A stretch of 64,000 bases of DNA from contig JADJOY010000022.1 of assembly GCA_016713535.1 (NCBI GenBank), positions 147,957-211,956 on the forward strand, in the 5' to 3' direction. Within the stretch, counting starts at the first letter, position 1. The number at the start of each line of letters is the position of its first letter. This document shows positions 9,462 to 18,249 of this stretch, in pieces. The position numbers and the translations under genes were made by a program. The stretch comes from JADJOY01 sp016713535 [NCBI: Deltaproteobacteria bacterium]. GTDB lineage: Bacteria; JADJOY01. The notes below the pieces were generated by a model, which did not search any database, was not told the DNA's origin, and worked only from the letters and a program-made list of their open reading frames with translations.

Positions 9462-9887
9462 TCAATCGCCGTCGACTTCCTCGGGAATACCGGCTTCCCT
9501 CAACGCATGCAGCCACGCTTCCAGCTCCTCCGTCGAGATCGCGCCGCCTCGGCCCATGCCGGGGCAGCCCCGTGCGGCGCCGTGCCAAGCACGCCGCGTT
9601 CGGACCAGCTCTGGCCAGAATGGCCACGACCGGCACTGGAGCGGCTTCGCCGGATGGATCACGCATCCCGTGCCATCGAAGAACCGACATCCACCGGCGT
9701 CCACCTCGAGCACGAATCGACGTCCATCGATCGATAGATAGCGCTCGACGAAGTCGCCTCGTGTGATCCCGAGAAAGCCCGCTGCGGACTCCACATCGTC
9801 ACGAGTGAAGTACACGTATCCGGGACGTCGGCAGCAGTTCCCGGATCGCTGACACTCGAACCGAAGCTCCGACGGCTCGGACGCCAA
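9462..9887 (-). CDS. YkgJ-family cysteine cluster protein
   Basis: A 141-residue YkgJ-type protein (zinc/iron-chelating family). Cysteines lie at FECQRSGNCCRRPG near the N-terminus and at GGCRFFDGTGCVIHPAKPLQC in the middle, with RSWPFWPE following, the typical spacing of the family. The biochemical role of these proteins is not settled; some accompany modifying enzymes. It is the first gene of the leftward radical SAM operon, 135 nt before the next gene, and lies divergent from the B12-type radical SAM gene. Confidence 0.85.
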   Translation of the reverse strand: MASEPSELRFECQRSGNCCRRPGYVYFTRDDVESAAGFLGITRGDFVERYLSIDGRRFVLEVDAGGCRFFDGTGCVIHPAKPLQCRSWPFWPELVRTRRAWHGAARGCPGMGRGGAISTEELEAWLHALREAGIPEEVDGD

Positions 9888-10041
9888 GGTTCGCGTGACT
9901 GTCGCTCGCCCATGGTTCTGAGCCTACTCGATCACGATACCCGCTGCTCGGAGACCAGGTCTGCTCGCGCTTTTGACCGACGCGCGAGCCTGTCGCTATC
10001 CTGCAACCCCTGCCTCCGTCGATCCGCCACCACATCAACGA

Positions 10042-11619
10042 ATGACCGCCATCTCCTTGCGGGGACGATCCCCGCTGCGCGTTCTGTTCCTCCGCCCGCC
10101 TCGCCATTACTGGCCCATCATCAACGAAGACGACAATTTTCTCCTGCCACTCGCCTACCCGACCCTCGCCGCATACGTTCGCGCGCGGATGGAGGACGTC
10201 CAGGTCGAGATCCTCGACTGCTGTGCGCAGCGGGTCGGGTGGAAGAGCCTGGCGACCGAGTTACTCGTTCGCCGACCGGACGTCGTGGCGATCGGCGAGA
10301 AGGTCGTGTACGCGCACGAGGCAATCCGCGCGTTCCGACTCGCCCGCGAGGTGCTCCCGGGAGTCGTCACGATCGGTGGCGGTCACATCTTCTCCACCCT
10401 TCCGGAATGGAGCCTGACGGAAGGCAGCGACCTCGACTGGATCGTCCGGTTCGAGGGCGAGGAGGGGTTGCGCGAGCTGCTCGAGTCGCTCCGCGGCGAC
10501 CTCGACCCTGCAACCATCGCCGGCATCGCCTACCGGGATGGTTCGGCAATCGCAACCACCGCTCCGCGCATCCCGATAGCCGACCTCGACACACTTCCGA
10601 TCCCTGCGTACGACCTCGCAAAGCTCGACCTCTATTCTCCCTTTGGGCAGCTGTGGCCCCGAGCCGTGACGATCCAGCGTGGGCGAGGATGCATCGATGA
10701 GTGCTCCTTCTGCTCGTGGTGGGTCCAGGAAGGCCGCCACTCGGAGGTGGCCGGCCGGCTCGTTCCGTCGAAGCTCTATCGTTCGAAAAGTGTCGAACGG
10801 GTGGTCGAAGAAGTAGAGCTCCTGTACGAGAAGTACGGCGCCCGCTACCTATTCTGGGTGGACGCGACCTGGAACCTCGACGATCGCTGGCTCGACGCGT
10901 TCTGTACCGAGATCATCCGTCGAGAGTACAAGCTCGGCTGGTGGGCCTTCTTCCGCACCGATCGGGTCGTCGAACAGGACCGAAAGGGCGTGCTCGAGAA
11001 GATGGTGCGGGCCGGTCTGCGGCATGTGCTCGTCGGAGTCGAGCGCGCCGAGACCGACGACGTTCAGGCCCTGGACAAGAGCGGGTACGGGTACGAGCGC
11101 ACACGTGAGGCCTTTCTCCTGCTGGAGCGGAAGTACCCGGAGGTGTTCCGACAGGGGACCTTCCTCACAGGGATGCGCGACGACGACGAAAGGTCGATCA
11201 AGAGGCTGCTCGGCTACGCACACGAGTGTCACCTCGATTTCGCGGCATTTCACACGCTGACGCCCTTCCCGGGAACCCCTCTCTGGGAGCAGGTGCAGCG
11301 CGAAGGTTGGCTCGAGGAGGTCGACTTCTCGAAGTTCGACATGTTCTTCCCGGTGATGCCTACCCGTCACCTGTCCCGCGACGAGATCGCACGCCTCACC
11401 ACTTGGTGTCAGAAGAACTTCGTCCAGCGCAAGCCTTTGCGCTACCTGAAGGGCCTACTCAGCCGACACCCGATCCGGCGCCGCCTGCATTGGTGGTTTC
11501 TGCTGTCGATCGGGCGGATACTCGTCCGGGACCTCTGGCAAAGCCTTGGGGGCGCCAAGAAATTCGGCGGCTTCGCGTCGGTCAACGCGCTCTGGAAACC
11601 GGTCTGGTACGACGGCTGA
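10042..11619 (+). CDS. B12-binding-type radical SAM protein
   Basis: About 525 residues. An N-terminal Rossmann-like B12-binding-type domain (VLFLRPPRHYWPI through TIGGGHIFSTLPEW) precedes a radical SAM domain with C217, C221 and C224 in GCIDECSFCSWW. The canonical DxHxxG cobalamin ligand motif is not visible, so cobalamin may bind base-off without the histidine or not at all. The downstream part (FRTDRVVEQD, GVERAETDD, FPGTPLWEQV) is typical of the class. The start at 10042 is chosen because the domain begins just after it; an upstream ATG at 9973 would add 23 uncharacteristic residues. It diverges from the YkgJ/radical SAM operon and may act in the same pathway. Confidence 0.88.
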   Translation: MTAISLRGRSPLRVLFLRPPRHYWPIINEDDNFLLPLAYPTLAAYVRARMEDVQVEILDCCAQRVGWKSLATELLVRRPDVVAIGEKVVYAHEAIRAFRLAREVLPGVVTIGGGHIFSTLPEWSLTEGSDLDWIVRFEGEEGLRELLESLRGDLDPATIAGIAYRDGSAIATTAPRIPIADLDTLPIPAYDLAKLDLYSPFGQLWPRAVTIQRGRGCIDECSFCSWWVQEGRHSEVAGRLVPSKLYRSKSVERVVEEVELLYEKYGARYLFWVDATWNLDDRWLDAFCTEIIRREYKLGWWAFFRTDRVVEQDRKGVLEKMVRAGLRHVLVGVERAETDDVQALDKSGYGYERTREAFLLLERKYPEVFRQGTFLTGMRDDDERSIKRLLGYAHECHLDFAAFHTLTPFPGTPLWEQVQREGWLEEVDFSKFDMFFPVMPTRHLSRDEIARLTTWCQKNFVQRKPLRYLKGLLSRHPIRRRLHWWFLLSIGRILVRDLWQSLGGAKKFGGFASVNALWKPVWYDG

Positions 11620-11776
11620 GCGCGCGCCGACCTTGCCGCCCCCGCAGTCGCGTGTGAAGCTTGATCGGCTGTTCACACGTGCGGACCCGCCCAGTCAACG
11701 TCGCGGCGAGTCCGCCTGCCGAGATCGCAGCGCTGGCGAGTCGCCGCGCACACGCGGCTCGACGACCGGTGCCCGA

Positions 11777-13366
11777 GTGACGAGCCAGCTCTTCTCCGAT
11801 CAGACGTTCGCGGATTTCGGCCTTCCGGAGCCGCTCGCTCTCGGCATCGCCGAGACGGGGTTCGTCCGTCTCACCAGGATCCAGGCTGAGACCCTCCCGC
11901 TATCTCTTGTCGGGCGCGACGTCGCCGCCCAGTCGCAGACCGGCACCGGCAAGACCGCGGCATTCTTGATCTCCATCTTCGCGCGGCTCATGCGGGACGC
12001 GACACGCGCGGCTGGCGTTCCAGGGGCGCTCGTTGTCGCGCCGACACGTGAGCTGGCTGTCCAGATCCGTGATGAGGCCGAAGTGCTGGGTCGCCACTGC
12101 GGGCTCACCACCGCAGCGGTGTTCGGGGGCATCGACTACCAGGGCCAGGCGCAACGGCTTTCCCGAGGCGTCGATGTCGTGATCGGCACGCCTGGACGCT
12201 TGATCGACTTCCTGCGCACCGGCGTCCTGGACGTGGGCGCCGTGAAGATGTTGGTGATCGACGAAGCGGATCGAATGTTCGACATGGGCTTCATCAAGGA
12301 CATCCGTTTCTTGCTACGCCGTCTTCCAAAGGCGGGCATACGGCAATCGATGCTCTTCAGTGCGACGCTGAGTCCGCGAGTACTGGAGCTCGCGTACGAG
12401 CACATGAACGACGCGGTGAAGGTCGAGGTTTCACCCGACCAGGTCACGGCACACCATGCCGAGCAGGTCCTGTACCATGTCTCGAAGGAAGAGAAACTCG
12501 GCCTATTGCTCGGGCTCTTGATGCGGGAGCAACCGACCCGCACGTTGGTGTTCGTCAACACCAAGGCGGAAGCAGCCAAGCTCACGTTCAAGCTCAGCCA
12601 CAACGGATTCCCCGCCGAACTCCTCACGGCGGACCTGAGCCAGAAGGATCGCCTCCGTCTCGTCGAGCGATTCAAGCGGGGCGAGGTTCCCATCGTGGTT
12701 GCCAGTGACGTCGCCTCGCGCGGCATCCACGTCGAAGGCATCAGCCACGTCTTCAACTATGACCTCCCTCAGGACCCCGAGGACTACGTTCACCGGATCG
12801 GCCGAACCGCGCGCGTCGGCGAGGTCGGCAAGGCTGTCAGCCTCGCCTGCGAGGAGTTCGTCTTCTCCCTGGAGGCCATCGAGCAACTCATCGGTGAGCG
12901 AATCCGTGTCGAGTGGCCCGACGAGACCTTGGTTCGACCCGACCGCGCGCCTCACTACGTCCGGCCGCGCCGACCCGGTGATGCCTCAACCCGACGGGGC
13001 GGGTCAGGACGCGGGGGGCCCGACCGAGGTCCCCGACGTGCTGGCGCTCGATCGGGTCCGTCCGAGCGCCGGCGGGGCCCACCCGACCGCGCGGTCGGTC
13101 CGACAGTGATCCCCGTGTCGAGGCAGGAGACGGCAGCGCACGAATCCAGCGCCGATCCGAGTGCCGGCTCAGGCGAACGTCGAGGCAGACACCGCCGGCC
13201 CGTCAATAGCGCCGAACCCAGCAAACCAGAAGGCGCGGCCGCCACCGCTCCATCGACGCCCACGTCCATCGAGTCCGGGCCTGACGGGGAGTCGATCACA
13301 CACCGCCGCCGCCCGCGTCGGCGGCGTTCGAGCGGTCCAAAGCCGCCCCAGGGTGGAGACACCTGA
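11777..13366 (+). CDS. DEAD-box ATP-dependent RNA helicase, RhlB/RhlE-like
   Basis: The helicase core has the Q motif (GFVRLTRIQAETLP), Walker A (SQTGTGKT), PTRELA, TPGRL, the DEAD box (VIDEADRMFDMGF), SAT (LFSATLS), ASRGIH and HRIGRTARVG. It would unwind RNA duplexes in ribosome assembly or mRNA decay. A basic, Arg/Gly/Pro-rich tail of about 160 residues follows the core, as in many RhlE-type proteins, and probably binds RNA. The GTG at 11777 starts just before the conserved FSDQTFADFGLPE; a GTG at 11654 is possible. A start at 11546 would lie inside the preceding gene and is unlikely. Confidence 0.92.
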   Translation: MTSQLFSDQTFADFGLPEPLALGIAETGFVRLTRIQAETLPLSLVGRDVAAQSQTGTGKTAAFLISIFARLMRDATRAAGVPGALVVAPTRELAVQIRDEAEVLGRHCGLTTAAVFGGIDYQGQAQRLSRGVDVVIGTPGRLIDFLRTGVLDVGAVKMLVIDEADRMFDMGFIKDIRFLLRRLPKAGIRQSMLFSATLSPRVLELAYEHMNDAVKVEVSPDQVTAHHAEQVLYHVSKEEKLGLLLGLLMREQPTRTLVFVNTKAEAAKLTFKLSHNGFPAELLTADLSQKDRLRLVERFKRGEVPIVVASDVASRGIHVEGISHVFNYDLPQDPEDYVHRIGRTARVGEVGKAVSLACEEFVFSLEAIEQLIGERIRVEWPDETLVRPDRAPHYVRPRRPGDASTRRGGSGRGGPDRGPRRAGARSGPSERRRGPPDRAVGPTVIPVSRQETAAHESSADPSAGSGERRGRHRRPVNSAEPSKPEGAAATAPSTPTSIESGPDGESITHRRRPRRRRSSGPKPPQGGDT

Positions 13367-13429
13367 TCGCCGCTTGCCGGGGCATGCGGCGTGACACCTC
13401 CGAGCGACGTAATCGGCCCGATCGTGGCG

Positions 13430-14608
13430 ATGAGTGATCGGAAGCTAGTCCTCGACCTCGAGCTCCCCTCCGAACAGGCTCCCTTTCTCGCGAGCGTTGA
13501 AAGACATTGGCGAGAGATCCTCGACGGACTCGGCGACCGCGACATCCACACGGCGATTCGAAGCCTGGCCGGCCGCGAGGGGCTCGAACCGACTCTCGCA
13601 CGACGAGTCTTCGAGCAGATCACTGCGGGAGCCGAGAACGAGCTGAGCATCGCGGCCTTCCTCGCAAACACCGAGCCGCATCGTTTGTCGGGTCCCACGA
13701 TCGCCGCCTGCGCCTCGGTCATGCGCGATCGCGCGCACCGAATTCGTCCCCAGGTTCCCGGCCCGTTGATCGACACGTGCGGAACGGATGGCGATGGCCT
13801 GAAGACCCTGAACGTATCCACGGCCGCCGCGCTGGTATTGGTGTCGCGGGGCGCATATGTCGCCAAACACGGCAACCGCGCGATCACGTCGGCCTGTGGG
13901 AGCGCCGACGTACTCGAGGCGATGGGGGTGCCGATCGACGTCGAGCCGTCCGAGGCCCAACGCTTGATCGAGCAAGCAAGCCTCGGATTCCTGTTCGCGC
14001 CCCGGTTTCACCCCGCGATGCGTTTCGTGCAGCCGGTGCGTCGACTGCTCGCGAGCGAAGGCGCCACGATCGGCCGTTCGCTGCGAACCGTGTTCAACGT
14101 CCTTGGCCCGCTGACCAACCCCGCCTGGGCGCAAAGACAGCTGGTCGGCGTCTATGCGCCGGAGCTGGTCGAGCCCGTCGCGAGAGCCCTCGGTGAGCTC
14201 GGCGTCGAGCGAGCCCTCGTGGTCCATGGGCGAGGCCCGATGAACGAACCGATGGATGAAATCTCGCCGTTCGGGCCCACGCACGCGGCCGTCACCGGCG
14301 CGGGCGGACTCGTAGAGACGTTCGAGATCGAGCCATCCGAGCTCGGCGTGAAGGCAGTCGACCCAGCCGAAATCAGGGCCGGTGGTTCGCCGTCCGAAAA
14401 TGCCGCTCGGATCCGTGGCCTCCTCGGGGGCGCGGATGACCCGGCGCGCGAACTCGTGGCGTTGAACGCGGGTGGTGCGCTGTGGATCACCGGAAACGCG
14501 GCCGATCTTCGCTCAGGCCTAGTCGAAGCTCGCGCCGAGCTCCGATCGGGGAGACCGCTCCAATGCCTAGAACGCCTGGTCGCGGCCGCAAGGCCCTCGT
14601 CGAACTGA
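13430..14608 (+). CDS. trpD: Anthranilate phosphoribosyltransferase
   Basis: TrpD joins anthranilate to PRPP in tryptophan synthesis. Signature motifs are present: [16 protein letters not shown] (the usual CGTGGD with D in place of G), [31 protein letters not shown], and [11 protein letters not shown]. The start at the ATG at 13430 gives about 392 residues, with 40-50 residues ahead of the helical N-terminal domain; an ATG at 13391 is less likely. No other trp gene is in the window. The 3' end overlaps ruvB by 46 nt, so the two are probably co-transcribed. Confidence 0.9.
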   Translation: MSDRKLVLDLELPSEQAPFLASVERHWREILDGLGDRDIHTAIRSLAGREGLEPTLARRVFEQITAGAENELSIAAFLANTEPHRLSGPTIAACASVMRDRAHRIRPQVPGPLIDTCGTDGDGLKTLNVSTAAALVLVSRGAYVAKHGNRAITSACGSADVLEAMGVPIDVEPSEAQRLIEQASLGFLFAPRFHPAMRFVQPVRRLLASEGATIGRSLRTVFNVLGPLTNPAWAQRQLVGVYAPELVEPVARALGELGVERALVVHGRGPMNEPMDEISPFGPTHAAVTGAGGLVETFEIEPSELGVKAVDPAEIRAGGSPSENAARIRGLLGGADDPARELVALNAGGALWITGNAADLRSGLVEARAELRSGRPLQCLERLVAAARPSSN

Positions 14609-15684
14609 GCTCGGTCACGGTCGAGGCATCGACCGCCGTCTCGGCCGATCTGCATCCGGACCGGGTCGCCACGGGTGGCGGTACTCCGCCGGAGGACACC
14701 GACGAGGGTCAACTCCGTCCACACCGTCTTACCGACTACGTCGGCCAGGCGGCCGTGAAGGAGAACCTTCGGGTGTTCGTTCGCGCCGCGCTCGAGCGCC
14801 GGGAACCCCTTGACCACGTGCTGCTCAGCGGACCGCCGGGCCTCGGCAAGTCGACCCTGGCGAGGATCATCGCGAACGAGTTGGGCTCCCGGCTTCACAC
14901 GACTTCCGGCCCGATCCTCGAGCGGCCCGCCGACCTGGCGGCCATCCTAACGAGCTTGGAGCGCCACGATGTCCTGTTCATCGACGAGATCCACCGCATG
15001 CGGGCCGTGGTCGAGGAAATCCTCTACCCGGCGCTCGAGGACTACGAGCTAGACATCCTGATCGGTCAGGGTCCGGACGCCCGCAGCGTCCGAATCGGCG
15101 TCATGCCGTTCACGCTCGTCGGCGCCACCACCCGGACTGGCTTGCTCAGCTCGCCGCTTCGCGCACGGTTCGGAGTGACGGCCCACCTCGACTTCTACGA
15201 CCTCGAGGACCTCGCCTCGATCGTGATTCGGGCCGCAGGAATCTACGCGATCGCGATCGATCCGAGCGGAGCGCGCGAGATCGCTCGGCGTTCCCGAGGC
15301 ACCCCGCGCTCGGCGAATCGCCTCCTTCGGCGTGTACGAGACTTCGCTCAGGTCAAAGGGTGCAACAGTATCGGCGCGGCGGTCGCCGACGAGGCACTCG
15401 CCCGGCTCGGTGTCGATCGCCTCGGTCTGGATACCCTCGACCGGAGGTATCTGGACGCCGTCGGCGTCAAGTTCTCGGGTGGGCCGGTGGGGCTCGCCAC
15501 GATCGCCGCAGCTCTCGGCGAGACCGAGGACACGATCGAGGAGGTGGTGGAGCCGTTCCTCGTTCAGCTCGGGTTCATCGATCGCACTCCTCGGGGCCGG
15601 GTGCTTACGACTCGCGCATCCGCACACCTCGGTCTGGACCTCGCAACCTCCGATTCGTCGCAGCGTGGTCTGTTCGAGACATGA
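14563..15684 (+). CDS. ruvB: Holliday junction branch-migration helicase subunit
   Basis: RuvB is the AAA+ motor that drives Holliday-junction branch migration with RuvA. Conserved stretches are [12 protein letters not shown], Walker [12 protein letters not shown], Walker [25 protein letters not shown] (sensor I and arginine finger region), [18 protein letters not shown] (sensor II) and the winged-helix end ([13 protein letters not shown]). The ATG at 14563 lies inside trpD and gives a 45-residue unconserved leader before LRPHRL. No strong alternative start follows the trpD stop. ruvA and ruvC are not in the window. It converges with the cyclophilin gene, 30 nt apart. Confidence 0.95.
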   Translation: MPRTPGRGRKALVELSSVTVEASTAVSADLHPDRVATGGGTPPEDTDEGQLRPHRLTDYVGQAAVKENLRVFVRAALERREPLDHVLLSGPPGLGKSTLARIIANELGSRLHTTSGPILERPADLAAILTSLERHDVLFIDEIHRMRAVVEEILYPALEDYELDILIGQGPDARSVRIGVMPFTLVGATTRTGLLSSPLRARFGVTAHLDFYDLEDLASIVIRAAGIYAIAIDPSGAREIARRSRGTPRSANRLLRRVRDFAQVKGCNSIGAAVADEALARLGVDRLGLDTLDRRYLDAVGVKFSGGPVGLATIAAALGETEDTIEEVVEPFLVQLGFIDRTPRGRVLTTRASAHLGLDLATSDSSQRGLFET

Positions 15685-15714
15685 CCCGGCGCCCCGCCCC
15701 CCGCGAATCCCGCG

Positions 15715-16290
15715 TCAGACTCGGTACACCTCGATCTGTTGCAGGACGACGTCCTGGCGCGGTCGATCCTGCGGTCCCGTAGGCGCGCTCGCGATCTGGC
15801 TGACGATATCGAGCCCCTCGACGACCTGGCCGAAGACCGTGTGGCGGTTGTCCAGATGCGGCGTCGGCACTTCAGTGATGAAGAACTGCGACCCGTTCGT
15901 CCCGGGTCCGGCATTCGCCATCGACAGCACGCCTTTCCCGGCGTGTCTGCGCTTGGGGCTGAATTCATCCCTGAAGCGCCAGCCAGGCCCGCCGCGACCG
16001 GTACCGGTAGGGTCGCCTCCCTGGATCATGAAGTTCTTGATGACGCGGTGAAAGATCGTTCCCGTGTACAGCGCCACCGTCGTCTTCTTTCCCTTGGGGT
16101 CGGTCCACTCGACCTTCCCCAGCGCGAGTGCGACGAAGTTGGCAACCGTGCGCGGGGCATCCTCCTCGAACAACTCCGCGACCATGTCACCGAGAGTGGT
16201 CTTGATACGGCAGAAGAGCTTGCCAGTACCAGGAACGGTCTCCGCGGTGGACGGAGCGGGCGAGTCGGGTCCTTGCGTGGAAGTAGACAT
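15715..16290 (-). CDS. Cyclophilin-type peptidyl-prolyl isomerase
   Basis: A 191-residue cyclophilin that catalyses cis-trans isomerisation of proline peptide bonds. Conserved elements are FHRVIKNFMIQGGDPTGTGRGGPG, MANAGPGTNGSQFFIT and HTVFGQVVEGLDIV, covering the Arg, Phe, Gln and His of the active site. The first 20 residues (Ser/Thr/Pro-rich) are not a signal peptide, so it is probably cytoplasmic. A GAGG precedes the ATG. A second, FKBP-type isomerase occurs at 44747. Confidence 0.93.
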   Translation of the reverse strand: MSTSTQGPDSPAPSTAETVPGTGKLFCRIKTTLGDMVAELFEEDAPRTVANFVALALGKVEWTDPKGKKTTVALYTGTIFHRVIKNFMIQGGDPTGTGRGGPGWRFRDEFSPKRRHAGKGVLSMANAGPGTNGSQFFITEVPTPHLDNRHTVFGQVVEGLDIVSQIASAPTGPQDRPRQDVVLQQIEVYRV

Positions 16291-16409
16291 GGGGCCTCGT
16301 GGTTGTGCGTGGATGGGATGGTGTCGTAGGCAGGTCCAGCCTCGTCGATGACCCTATCGAAGCCCTGAGCCGCGAACAACCATCACACCGCCCTGCTTGC
16401 GGCACGTAA

Positions 16410-16706
16410 TGCCCGACCTTACACTCGACAGGGTGCTCGACAAAGAACGACTTCTTCGCGCGTCTGGAGCGCGACCTGACCCAGGCCGACGCAGCCCGCG
16501 AGCTCAACGTGAGCCGCTCCGAATACGGACGGTGGGAGCGGGGTCTCACCCAACCGCGCCCCCAGCACCTCATTCGCATCGCACGATTCTGCAGCTGCGA
16601 AATCGAAGAGATTCGAATTCCAGGTCCAGATGGGTACGTGTTGACTCACCGTCGCCCCGCCAGAATCCGCGCTGCCGTTTCGATCGAGCCTACGTCCGAC
16701 CGTTGA
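16410..16706 (+). CDS. Small XRE-type helix-turn-helix protein, start unclear
   Basis: The reading frame open from 16410 encodes an HTH_3-like domain: LERDLTQADAARELNVSRSE followed by GRWERGLTQPRPQHL and LIRIARFCSCEIEEI. No ATG, GTG or TTG lies in frame before the domain; a GTG at 16509 would remove the first helices. An ATG at 16409 with codons MPDLTLDRVLDK reads in another frame and would join if one indel occurred near 16441-16450. The gene is therefore probably real but frameshifted in this assembly, like many others here. The target is unknown. Confidence 0.55.
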   Translation, partial: CPTLHSTGCSTKNDFFARLERDLTQADAARELNVSRSEYGRWERGLTQPRPQHLIRIARFCSCEIEEIRIPGPDGYVLTHRRPARIRAAVSIEPTSDR

Positions 16707-16762
16707 CGGACCGAGCGGGACGGCGTTCCCGACACTCGGGCGGTAGCCCCCTGCCGAGCGGC

Positions 16763-17041
16763 TTAGATCGGCTCGACGGCCATGTCCCCCATCACGACCG
16801 CCTGGCAGCAGAGGCGGTTCCGGGGGCCAGCGTCGTTCATTCGCAGGGTTTCCCGCTCGTTCTCGCCCATGGGCTGGAAGTTCTCGAGCCCTTCGTGAAC
16901 GATCAGCATGCACGTCCCACACTGCCCCTCACGGCACCCGAACGGCACACTCGCGCCAACCTCGTCGACGACTTCCGCGAGCGGCGTACCCTTGGCCACC
17001 TCGACGGTGCGATTGTCCATGATGAAGCGAACCTTGGGCAT
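16763..17041 (-). CDS. 2Fe-2S ferredoxin
   Basis: A 92-residue plant/adrenodoxin-like beta-grasp ferredoxin. The cluster ligands are in FGCREGQCGTCMLIV and RLCCQAVV, giving the CxxxxCxxC...C pattern. It would carry single electrons to an oxygenase or other redox enzyme. GGAGGGG precedes the ATG by about 9 nt. It has no evident operon partner; the P450 at 45599 is a possible but distant client. Confidence 0.93.
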   Translation of the reverse strand: MPKVRFIMDNRTVEVAKGTPLAEVVDEVGASVPFGCREGQCGTCMLIVHEGLENFQPMGENERETLRMNDAGPRNRLCCQAVVMGDMAVEPI

Positions 17042-17226
17042 CGGACGACTCCCCTCCTGCTGAGAAGAATGGCGAAAGAGCGCGGCAGGGTAGCCGAGGC
17101 CTCCCCTTCAAGAATTCGACGTTCCGCGCGTCGGCTTCCTGTGGGGCTTCATCGCGATAGCCCGAGTGAGTACAATCCGCCGCCCCGCGGGCGCAGACTC
17201 GCGCCCGACGAGCGTGGAGAGTCTCC

Positions 17227-18249
17227 GTGAAAGCCTTGGTCACCGCATCCTTCACCGACGAAGGTCTCGATCGGCTGCGGCGCCTCGCCGACGTGGTCTA
17301 CGAGCCGTGGCACGAGTCGCACGCAATCCTTCGATTCGAGGAGCTCGCCGACAAAGTCGCTCAGGTGGGCGCCGACGTGCTGCTGGTGGAGGTGGACTTG
17401 GTCCACGGCGAGGTGTTCGATCGGTGCAAGCTCTCGTTGATCGGCGCTTGTCGAGCCGATCCCTTGACCGTCTCGGTCGAACGCGCGACCGACCTCGGCA
17501 TCCCGGTGCTCTACACGCCGGGTAGGAACGCCGAGGCGGTCGCGGAGCTCGCGGTGTCTTTCATGCTGCTCTTGGCTCGCAACACGCTCCTGGTGATCTC
17601 CAGCCTCCGAACCCAGACCGAGACCGCTGCCGACCCCAAGGAGTACATGGCGCGCTACGAGAAAATGCGGGGCTTCGAGCTCGGCTGTGCCACGGTCGGA
17701 CTCGTCGGATTGGGGGCGGTGGCGCGAGCGGTCGCGCGCAAGCTCAGCGGGTTCGGTGCGCGGGTACTCGCGTACGACCCCTACGCTCCGGAGGAGGCCT
17801 TCACGGCGGTAGGTGCGACTCGCGCCTCGCTGGAGGGTCTTCTGAAATCAGCCGATTTCGTGAGCATCCACTGTGCGGTCACGGACGAGACGCGTGGTCT
17901 CATCGACGCGAACCGGCTCTCGCTGATGAAGCGTTCCGCTTACCTGGTGAACACCGCCCGTCCCGACATGGTCGACGAGGATGCGTTGTTCGCGGCGCTG
18001 GAGTCGCGCTCGATCGCCGGCGCCGGGCTCGACCTCCTACGCGAGGAACCAATCTCGCCCACCAACCGGTTCCTCGCGCTCGATAACGCGCTCGTGACCC
18101 CTCACATCGGCGGCGCCTCGCACGACGTCGTGCGTCACCAGACGAACATCCTGATGGACGATGTCGAGCGCTGGTTCCGGGGCGAGCGGCCGAGGTTCCT
18201 GGCCAATCCGGCGGTCTGGGAGCGTCGAACCAGCACGAGCAACTCGTGA
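17227..18249 (+). CDS. D-2-hydroxyacid dehydrogenase family protein
   Basis: A 340-residue NAD-dependent 2-hydroxyacid dehydrogenase. The nucleotide-binding motif is GLVGLGAVARAVARKLSGFG with the acidic residue in AYDPY downstream. The substrate arginine is in VNTARPDMVDEDAL, the glutamate in LREEPI, and the histidine in TPHIGGAS. It starts at a GTG with GGAGAG upstream. Its stop overlaps the GTG start of the kinase gene (GTGA), and an aldolase follows, so it works in a small sugar- or hydroxyacid-processing pathway. The exact substrate is not evident. Confidence 0.88.
   Translation: MKALVTASFTDEGLDRLRRLADVVYEPWHESHAILRFEELADKVAQVGADVLLVEVDLVHGEVFDRCKLSLIGACRADPLTVSVERATDLGIPVLYTPGRNAEAVAELAVSFMLLLARNTLLVISSLRTQTETAADPKEYMARYEKMRGFELGCATVGLVGLGAVARAVARKLSGFGARVLAYDPYAPEEAFTAVGATRASLEGLLKSADFVSIHCAVTDETRGLIDANRLSLMKRSAYLVNTARPDMVDEDALFAALESRSIAGAGLDLLREEPISPTNRFLALDNALVTPHIGGASHDVVRHQTNILMDDVERWFRGERPRFLANPAVWERRTSTSNS

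Noticed and set aside
10121-10740. Long open frames antisense to the radical SAM gene and many similar antisense frames
   Set aside because: High GC content opens long antisense frames; their products are Arg/Pro/Ser-rich and match no family.
11546-11776. The helicase starting at 11546
   Set aside because: That start lies inside the preceding radical SAM gene and the added 77 residues are low-complexity. The conserved Q-motif region begins just after the GTG at 11777.
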